From NCBI GenBank assembly GCA_900155495.1, contig FTLJ01000110.1, forward strand, positions 1 to 62,835: a DNA stretch of 62,835 nt, in the 5' to 3' direction. Below, piece after piece: positions 55,701 through 62,835 of this stretch. This DNA comes from Porogramme epimiltina. Its lineage: Eukaryota; Basidiomycota; Agaricomycetes; Polyporales; Polyporaceae. The position numbers and the translations under genes were made by a program. Numbering within the stretch: position 1 is the first letter of the stretch; the number at the start of each line of letters is the position of its first letter. Below the pieces are notes generated by a model. That model saw only the letters and a program-made list of their open reading frames with translations, did no database searches and had not been told where the DNA came from.

Positions 55701-57672
55701 TCATAGGAACGCAGGGTTGATCCAGCTCGTCGAGCCCAGGACCGTGGCGATGGTGACGGGCGCCGACAGCTTGGAGCTGAAGCTCGCGCGCGTGCCCGAC
55801 GCGCCTGCCCCGGTGTTCCCGTACTCGGCGAACGTAACGTGGTCCGTTCTGGGAGGTCGTGTGTACGCGTGTGTATGTGCGCGTACGCGCGAACGCAATC
55901 AATCAGAAGACACCCTAAAACGCGTGGTGGGATATGCTGCTCACTGCGGGGCGCTGCGTAGACGGCGATGCGACCAGCGTAACGTGCGTGATGTGCGCGG
56001 AGGAAAAAAAATGTCGTGAGTTCGAGCGAGCTCGGCTGCTTGCACACACCGCTGGACACGCACCTGCTGCTCCAGACGGACCACCCTGCAGATTGACTGG
56101 CGCGGCAGGGCCATGCGGGCTTTAGCCGGCGTTTCCGGAGGAAAGGACAGGAAAAAAAGAAACACGCACATGTTGCTACCCAGGCTGCTCTTTTGGAACA
56201 CGACCCGCGCGTAGTCGCGCCACGGCCGGCCGAGGTACAGCGAGCCCGTGCCCTGGACCGTCGAGCTGTCGATGACGTACCAGTTCGCGTCGTCGCTCGA
56301 CCGCCCAGAGGCAGTGATGTACCCGTTGCCGATGGTCTGTTATGTATCGCAGTGTGCAGAGCGGTCAGCACGCGGGCCCGTCAGCTCGCGCGACGCGCCA
56401 GGCCATCAAAGGCACATCCGACGTCACGGAACGTCTGGGGAGTCGGGGGCTGATCTGGAAAACTGGAAACTCACGTTGATGACAGACTTGGTGATCCAGA
56501 TGCTGTGCAGGGAGCAATTATTGGTTGAATAAAAGGTCCGAAATTGATGGGGTTAACGGAGGAGCACTGACGATGCTCTCATCCCGAAGATCTACGATGG
56601 AGCTTAAGTGAGCGCCCCCAGCGTGCAGGGAAAGGAGTGGAGCGTACAAAGTCGACCGCGCCTTCGATCCAGCAAGCAGAGTAGAACTGGCTGGGGCCGC
56701 GGCCGCGTCGTGCGTCAATTGCAACCGCTGCAAAGAGGGCCCGCCACAGGCGAAAGCATAACCACTCACACGCCCTCGTTCGCCAAAAGCGTGTCCCTGG
56801 CCGACCGTCAGCCGCTGGAAAATATATCGCGTCTCGGCGGGCCCACGCCCTCCCGCGCGCGCGGTAGGCACTCACTGGTCTCCTGCAATCTTGCACCCGT
56901 ACGCCCCGAAATTGCCGGCCTGTACGCTGAGCGCGATCGCCTGAGCCTGTTTCCGGCAGGGCCAGTACGTAAGCACGGAAATTAAGCGTCTCGCGTGGCG
57001 CGGGACGTACCTGGTCGACGGTCTGCCAGCCATATTCCCCACATCGTGGCGTGCCGTGGAGTGAACCGAATCACATGCGGGGTTAGCAAGGCGCTGGCAT
57101 GGTAGCCCAGCGCGACAGAGTCATGTGCGTACCTTGCCGTACGTGTTTTCGATGTTGAGGTTGTAGAGCGAGACGCCCGACGCGTGCACCTGCACCGTGC
57201 CGCTCGCGTCGTTAGAGCCGGCCTGGGAAGCTGGAATATCGTTCGTGATAGTCACAGCTGGTGTGGCAGGTGTGGAGACAGCTGTGGTCAGCCTCTCGAT
57301 GCTCGGGCGCGCCGGCCGGCTCACTGGCGAGCAGGAAGGGAGAAAAAAAAGGTGTGCATACTGTTGCCGGTGTAGGAGCTGGGGGTGCTCGTCTGCCCGT
57401 AGATCGTGATGTTCGCGCGCGTGATGATGGCGGTGTCCGTGTACGTTCCGGAGTAAATGAAGTACGTCTGGCGGAGCGCACGCTATTAGCGTCGGACATG
57501 TCACTGCCGTTCGGTTCGTGGTGCTCACCAAGCTGGATGTGTCCTTCAACGCCGCGGACAAGGACGAGTACTTGCCGCCGTTACCCACAGTGATCGCTCC
57601 CGAGGGAGGTGAGCTGAGCGCGAGCGCCCCGGTGATGAAAGCGGAGAAGAGTAGAAGCAGGCCAGAGTACAT
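55701..57672 (-). CDS. secreted pectinesterase (carbohydrate esterase family 8)
   Basis: Twelve exons on the minus strand: 57672..57529, 57467..57362, 57257..57133, 57022..57011 (12 nt), 56946..56876, 56796..56770 (27), 56690..56648 (43), 56591..56572 (20), 56502..56475 (28), 56336..56170, 56096..56064 (33) and 55848..55701, giving 307 aa. An 18-residue signal peptide (MYSGLLLLFSAFITGALA) precedes GNGGKYSSLSAAL. Catalytic residues appear after splicing: Q153 and D154 in GDQDTLL, D175 in GAVDFIFG, and R229/W231 in YLGRPWRD; the end is VTFAEYGNTG...WINPAFL. It removes methyl esters from pectin outside the cell. Exons as small as these carry essential motifs, so automated gene calls may be wrong. 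The 12-nt exon (TVDQ) is the least certain. Confidence 0.88.
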
Positions 57673-58299
57673 GGTGTGGACGCAAAAGCTGGGAGCTGCG
57701 TCCGTATTGCACTCCAGTTTATAACGCACGGCCGCTCTGGGTCCAGAGGGGCCTTTCACGTTGGTCGATGCGGACCGCGCAAGTCATGCGCGAGGGCCAG
57801 GACACGGAGCGGCGTACGCGCCTCTCGCGAGAATCGACCGGGGCGGTCACCAGCACCCTCGTTACCACCGGATAAATCGGTTCTAAGTGTGTCGCGGCGG
57901 CACAGCGCGGCCCGCTCGGTGCTGGCCCATACGATGGCCTGCCGGCGGACCCGAAAGTTGCACACCTCGTCAGCGCGCGCGCACGGTCGTTCGTCCGAAG
58001 TCCAGCGGGAACGGTCACGGGAGCTCGGATTCGGATGATGCTCGGGATTGACCGCGACAGCGTGCTAGAAGAAGCAGGACGGGACTGGGGAGATGGGTTC
58101 ATTACATTGGCGTACAGGGGGCAGGGCACGCGGTGCTAGAAAGGGCGGAGGATGAGCGTGTTTCCCATGGGACTAGACCGTCGCTCACGCGCACAGATTG
58201 GTATCACGGCGGATTCCCGAGTTCAACAAATGTGAGAGCGCATATGCCCGTGAACCAGCCGTCAACGTGGGCGGGGACAAGAGAAGTGTGGAGACTAGA
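57673..58299. other. pectinesterase promoter region
   Basis: 627 bp. It includes the TATA box at 57718..57723 and the 3' flank of the next minus-strand gene. No further gene was seen. Confidence 0.55.
57718..57723 (-). promoter_or_regulatory. TATA box of pectinesterase
   Basis: TATAAA on the minus strand, 46 bases upstream of the ATG. This is a normal distance for a strongly regulated fungal gene with a short leader. Confidence 0.6.
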
Positions 58300-59477
58300 C
58301 TAAATGTGCAATGAAGCGTGAGGGGGTAGCTCCCCCGGGGCGGAGATGGGGCTCTCGTGGATGACACTCTTCTCCGCCTCGCTGAGGACAAACTTGGGCA
58401 GTGCGGGCGGGAATTCCGGCGAGGGGGATGCCGCGGTGCTGGGCGAGGTGGGATTGGCCAGGTCGTTGGGGAGGTCGGGCGAGAGGGCGGCCGAGTCCTT
58501 GGTGTTGTTCCTACTGGTCGCAAAGTCCATGACGGGAGTGGGAAGCGCGTGGAACGTCGTTAGCGCGTCTGAGAGCTCCCCGAGCTGCGAGCGCATTCGT
58601 CCGTCAGCGTCCGCCAGCTAGCCCAATCGCGGGCGGCGCACCCCGGCCAGCCAATCGTGCGCCGCAGCCAATCCGAGTCGCGCACCTTGCCCATAATGGC
58701 CTCGATGGCGTCGCGCCGGCCCTTGAACGTCTCCGCAAGGTTCGTGAACTCGGCGTCCCGCGCGCGCTTCCGCTGCTCCTCCCCCGCGTCCGCCGCGGCC
58801 CCGCCGCCCTCGGCCTCGTCCCACCGCTCGTCGCCCCCGGCGATCGTGTCGGAATGCACGCGGCCCACACCCACCACCGCCCCCGCCGCCCGCTTCCCGC
58901 CGCGCCCGTCCCCGAGCCCGACGCCCTCCATCTGCACGTGCAGCCGCGCGACCTCGCCCTGCAGCTCCCGGATGTTCGCCAGCCCCGTCCACAGCTCCTC
59001 CCGCCGCCGGTCGAAGCACGACCCGTCCCGGAGCGGCTCGCCCGCGTCGCGCCTAGACACGACCGTGCCGACGTCCGCGCCCGAGAACGGGTCGAGGAGG
59101 GGCTCGTGCGGCACGCCGGGGGTGGGCGCCGCCGAGCGCCCGCCCGCCGAGGGGGTTGGCGTCCTCTCCGTGCGTGCAAGCGAGCCGACGCTCGCGAGGA
59201 CGTTTAGCTTGGGCCCGCGCGGGGCGTCGACACGCGTGGGGGGCGTGGGCTCGCGAGGGGCCCCCCTCAGGTCCGCGAGCACGGCGTCATGCGGGGTGGC
59301 GAGGGCGGCGGTGACAGGCCCGTTTGGGGGTGACGTTGCAGGGCGGGGGTCGTCGTGTGTCCGCTCGGGCGGAGGGTTGACTAAGGGGCGCGTAGCACGC
59401 TCGGTGGGCGGGGCAAGGAGGGCGTGGGCGACGGCGGAGGGCTTGAGGTGGTGGTCGGAGGAGCTCAACGCGGCCAT
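58300..59477 (-). CDS. unknown protein with central coiled coil
   Basis: Exons 59477..58686 and 58617..58300 on the minus strand (68-nt intron, phase 0) give 369 aa. The N-terminal 150 residues are Pro/Thr/Arg-rich. From about residue 160 there is a helical stretch with heptad-like spacing (REELWTGLANIRELQGEVAR) and later AEFTNLAETFKGRRDAIEAI joining LADADGRMRSQLGELSDALT. The tail is Ser/Pro-rich. The two helical parts join smoothly only across the intron, which supports the gene model. Family not recognised; it could be a coiled-coil adaptor. Confidence 0.62.
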
Positions 59478-60002
59478 GGCGTTCGACGCTAGTCCCAGCC
59501 TGCCATATCAGGCTCAGCCCTCTCTTGCCGCCCCCCACGTGGCCCCCACGCCCTAGCTCGAAAAGGTTAATTCCTGCGACTAAGTCGCGGGAAACGCCGT
59601 GCCCCTCATGCCCTCGAGTGCCCCAAGTTGCGACACGACTCCGCGACATTCATGCAAGGGTCATCAAAAATAAACAGCATTCCATCCAGGGAAGACGCCG
59701 CCCATGTCGGTGTCCTCACGGAACGCGGTAATCGACCGTCTATGACTAACGGAGCAAGGGATTTATAGTCCATTAATGAGGCTTCTTTACTACAGAGTGT
59801 ACTATATACATTACAAGATGTTAGCAAGAATATAAGTCTCGGTACTTTATACATCCCCCGGGGTTCATCGTCCTCGTGTCTGGGCCTGTTGAAGGTCCAA
59901 GACCATTCAATATCCGGGCGCCTCCACACGCGGCCGTCGTGGTACGGACTACGAGTACGTGAAAAGATTAGACCGACCGCAGCACAGATGAAGCCCCCCC
60001 GC
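59478..60002. other. intergenic
   Basis: 525 bp holding the promoter of the coiled-coil gene and the 3' flank of the exonuclease-like gene. An A/T-rich patch lies at 59750-59860. No gene was seen. Confidence 0.5.
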
Positions 60003-60858
60003 TCACGTATAACACCGGGAATGTGTGCTCGGAGGAAGGGAAGAGGGCCAATGACCCTGGGCTATGTTCGTTTCCCATTCATCTGAGCGAGAACGGTACA
60101 AGTCCAACGCCGCCCTGGAGCTCTCAAGCTATGAAATGAAAGTTAGCCTAGTGTGGTTGCAGCCAATCAGGGGCGTCACTCACAGGATGGACGTGGGTAT
60201 CTGATATTCTGCGGCGCATAAGCAGCCACATCAAAGTGTGCAGGCCGATATTTTGGTTGTTGCTCCGCGTGTGGTTGTGCAACGCGTTGCGGAATGGCTG
60301 ATATAAGGCAACATCCCGCGTAGCCACAGCGGGGTGGCTGATGCCGATGACTGGTCGGAGCCGGACAGGTCCCGTGAGTGGCGAGCGGATGCATGGTAGA
60401 TCTGGGAACGCTCACCTCGTAAGGAGTCCCAGAGGGCGTAGCCTACGATGATCTTGTCCCTGATCAGTTGGGCAATTTTTTGCTGTACCTCTTTCCAGGG
60501 CATGGCTCTTCCTGTGTGAAGAGTGAAGGTTTCAAAACCGGGAGAAGCGAAGGCGGAGGGCGGGCGGAGACGCACCGGGCCTGAGGTCATCGGGCTGGAT
60601 GCCGGTCTGGCTGGTGCGGTAGTCTGTGACGGCCAGCGTGGGCTGGACGTACTGGCAGAAGATCTCCTGGCCTCTATAGTCGACCAAGGCGACCCAACTG
60701 TATAGGATTAGAAGTGAGTACGAGAAGCGGCGTAAGGGCGACGATCAGTGGGGAAGAAGGAAGACGTACGCGATCATCGGGGTGCCTCCGCCGGGGCCGC
60801 ATCCGACCTGGATGGTGGAGAGGGCGACGTATCTCTCTGGTGAAGGGACTGGGTGCAT
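60003..60858 (-). CDS. exonuclease-fold (Rex4-like) protein lacking catalytic acids
   Basis: Five exons on the minus strand: 60858..60770, 60697..60576, 60511..60416, 60350..60184 and 60128..60003, giving 199 aa. The frame follows the RNase T/Rex4 fold: RYVALSTIQVGCG, WVALVDYRGQEIFCQYVQP, VTDYRTSQTGIQPDDL, IRDKIIVGYALWDSL, HPAVATRDVALYQPFR and LESSRAALDLYRSRSDEWE. In active relatives the first block reads YVAMDCEMVG; here the acidic pair is Ser14 and Ile16. The Exo II GH is GY, and the Exo III H-x4-D position has Ser (HPLESS). Fold retention with loss of the DEDD acids implies a non-catalytic binding protein. All exon joins keep phase, so it is not an obvious pseudogene. Confidence 0.78.
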
Positions 60859-62835
60859 GGCTGAGTGTGATGCGGCGCGAGAGTGAGCACGGGGTGATTG
60901 TGCGTACCTCTGGGAATGGCAGAGAGCTCCTTTTGAATGCCGGGTCTGCGACATGGGCCAGGATGGCATGTATTACACCATGTCGCGAGCGGACTCGAGT
61001 TGGCACGTCCGAACCTAGGAGCGAAAGACGGTTAGCGGTGTGACGACAGCCAATAATCTTGGGCGGGCGGGGTCGAAATGAAGCCCGATTGGGGCGACAT
61101 GATTGGACACATGGACGAGTGTGCCAGATTGGGGGAGTGTCGAGCTCGCACGATCGAAGGCAGTTGGTCGAGAGATCTGGGATAGTGGGAAGCCGATGGA
61201 GATCTCTGGACTGTCGCCCGGTCGACGAAGAGAGTGACCGGCCGGGGGCATCTTGAGGGCTTAAAAAGAAGACGACGTCATCCAGCGGGCCGTACGAGGA
61301 GCACACGGAAAGAGACACCGCTGTCGCGGGCACTGCGGGATTATTCTGGCCAGTGCCCCGGGCGATGGGCGGCATTCACGGAGGGCAATATATCGAGCTC
61401 GAGGACGCACCTACGCCACCCCTCTCCTAGTCTCCCACCCTCGGCACCATCCCGCCTCGCGCGGGCCCACGCGTCGGGCGCAGCCCATCGCGCACACTGC
61501 GATGGCGATGCCAGGGTCGCCGACGGGGTTAAGCACGCCCTCCTGATCACCAGGGCCACCGTCCCCGCCCATGGCCTGCCATGGCCTGCCACCGCCTCGT
61601 CCGCGAGGGGGCGGATCTAGACGCATAGAGTCTATTTGCTTGACCCGGCGAATCTCTGCTGGGCGGCTCGCGCCAGATCAGATCCAGGCGCCGCTGCCGC
61701 TCCCGCCCCCGCTCCCGCCATACGCCCCCGCCCCCCTTGCCCCGTCTTCTCCTGTCCTTTGCCTTGGTTCGCTCCTCCAAGTCTAAGAGCGCACCCAATC
61801 AGGCAGCCGGAATGGTTGACGCGGCAGACGCACCAATCGCGGCGCGCGCTGGCCGGCCACTCGCCGCCCGCCCTTCCACGTCTTGTGTCGACGTCTGCTC
61901 GTCCACCGTCCACGCTCGCGAGGCGCTCGTCCTCGGTGCCCGTTCGCAGGCTCTGACATCTCCGGCGGCGCCAAGAGCGCGGCCAATTGACCGCCATTTG
62001 GCCGCCAGTTTGAATGCTCTGGCACGGCCGCGACCGACGCAGAGGGCAGCCACCATCAACTCCGAGCCCATATCCAGCTTATCACCCGACCACGCCTCGG
62101 TTTCGGTGCAGTAGGGCGAGATCTGTGCATTCTGTCAGACTCTGTCAGACGCGCTATAGGTGCGATGACCCTCCCACAGGGTCCCAGATGACATTAATTA
62201 AATCAACGCACCCATCATACTCATCCACAGACCACTCGTCCTATGCAATTCCAGCATAATTTTGCCCAGTCCGCAGCCGCCCCAAGAAGCCCACCCCGCC
62301 CCCAACGCGCTCTTCACTCCGCGGTCTCCTCTTCATCTACCCACAGTTGTCTATTGCACCCCGCCGATGCGCCCCCTCGCCCTTACGTTTCCGTCCTCAA
62401 TCTCCCCGTCTGCCGTCGCCTCCCCCCCTCGTCAATCGGACGCGAACCAATTATAGAGACTTTTGGGTAGCCTGTGCACAAGATTACGTTCAAAGATAGC
62501 GTCGCCACCCCAATGCCACCGTTCCCCCGCACCCGCGCCCGCGCCCGCCGCACCCACGCCCGCGCACCCCCATGCGACCGACACGCGCCGCGCACGAGCC
62601 CCCGCCCGCCCGCGCACGAGGGGAGCTAGCCCGAACCGCCGCGCACCTTTTCTCTTCTGATCCGCCCCACCAGCGCCCGCCAGTGCCGCCGCTCCTGCCT
62701 CGCCGTCGGCGCCCGGTGCAGGTCCAGCCACCGCCGCCCCCGGCCCCGCCCACGGGCGGGACCCAAGGCCGGGTCGCCATCGCGGCCGCCGCCCGACGCC
62801 GACGCCGAGGCAGCGGCCGCCGCGCGGACTCGGGC
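60859..62835. other. GC-rich flank, no supported gene
   Basis: About 2 kb to the window end. Short frames near 61015..61251 and 60674..61375 on the minus strand overlap the 5' side of the exonuclease-like gene but have no domain. From 61.3 kb the DNA is C-rich, with repeated CCCGCC/CGCCCG words and rare stops. A gene may begin beyond the window. Confidence 0.5.

Noticed and set aside
60745..61251. possible upstream exons of the exonuclease-like gene
   Set aside because: The frames carry no conserved residues, and the ATG at 60858 already gives the start expected for the fold.

Overview
The window is nuclear DNA of a filamentous basidiomycete, most likely an Agaricomycete; a Polyporales-type wood or litter fungus would fit, but that is inference. 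The reasons are short introns (about 47-75 nt, mostly GT-AG with a few GC-AG), high GC, about one gene per 2.4 kb on both strands, and family content: fungal-type Ade5,7 and Dcd1, a CE8 pectinesterase, an F-box-like protein and a fungal metallothionein. I rebuilt 25 protein-coding genes and one decayed gene. Most are multi-exon, and every exon chain was closed by checking that phases and total length are multiples of three. Start and end of each CDS are those of the coding span, with exons given in the text.

Layout. 0.4-8.8 kb: SLD2/DRC1 (replication initiation), an F-box-like protein, proteasome lid subunit RPN5 and, converging on it, mitoribosomal protein mS23. 9.6-16.1 kb: a 53-aa metallothionein, an Lnt-like membrane carbon-nitrogen hydrolase, and a seven-exon conserved unknown. 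16.7-23.6 kb: a large unknown protein with a long Arg/Glu helix, divergent from ADE5,7 (purine synthesis). 24.2-34.6 kb: an ankyrin-CCCH protein, a GpsA-type glycerol-3-phosphate dehydrogenase, syntaxin SED5, a NOP6-like RRM protein, NEDD8-conjugating enzyme UBC12, and a 2-oxoglutarate oxygenase. 34.9-44.2 kb: ABZ1 (aminodeoxychorismate synthase), TTI1, DCD1 (dCMP deaminase) and POP3 (RNase P/MRP). 45.0-52.6 kb: a GNAT acetyltransferase, an arrestin-like protein, a short-chain dehydrogenase relic and VTA1. 52.6-62.8 kb: a very GC-rich gene-poor stretch, a 12-exon pectinesterase with microexons, an unknown coiled-coil protein, and an exonuclease-fold protein that has lost its catalytic acids.

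Most genes are ordinary housekeeping genes placed next to each other without an evident pathway cluster. No RNA gene, intact transposon or CRISPR array could be supported. The points most worth following up are the metallothionein whose first exon is only the ATG, the bacterial-type Lnt and GpsA homologues, the pectinesterase microexons, the catalytically degenerate exonuclease, the short-chain dehydrogenase relic, and the palindrome-bearing GC-rich island.
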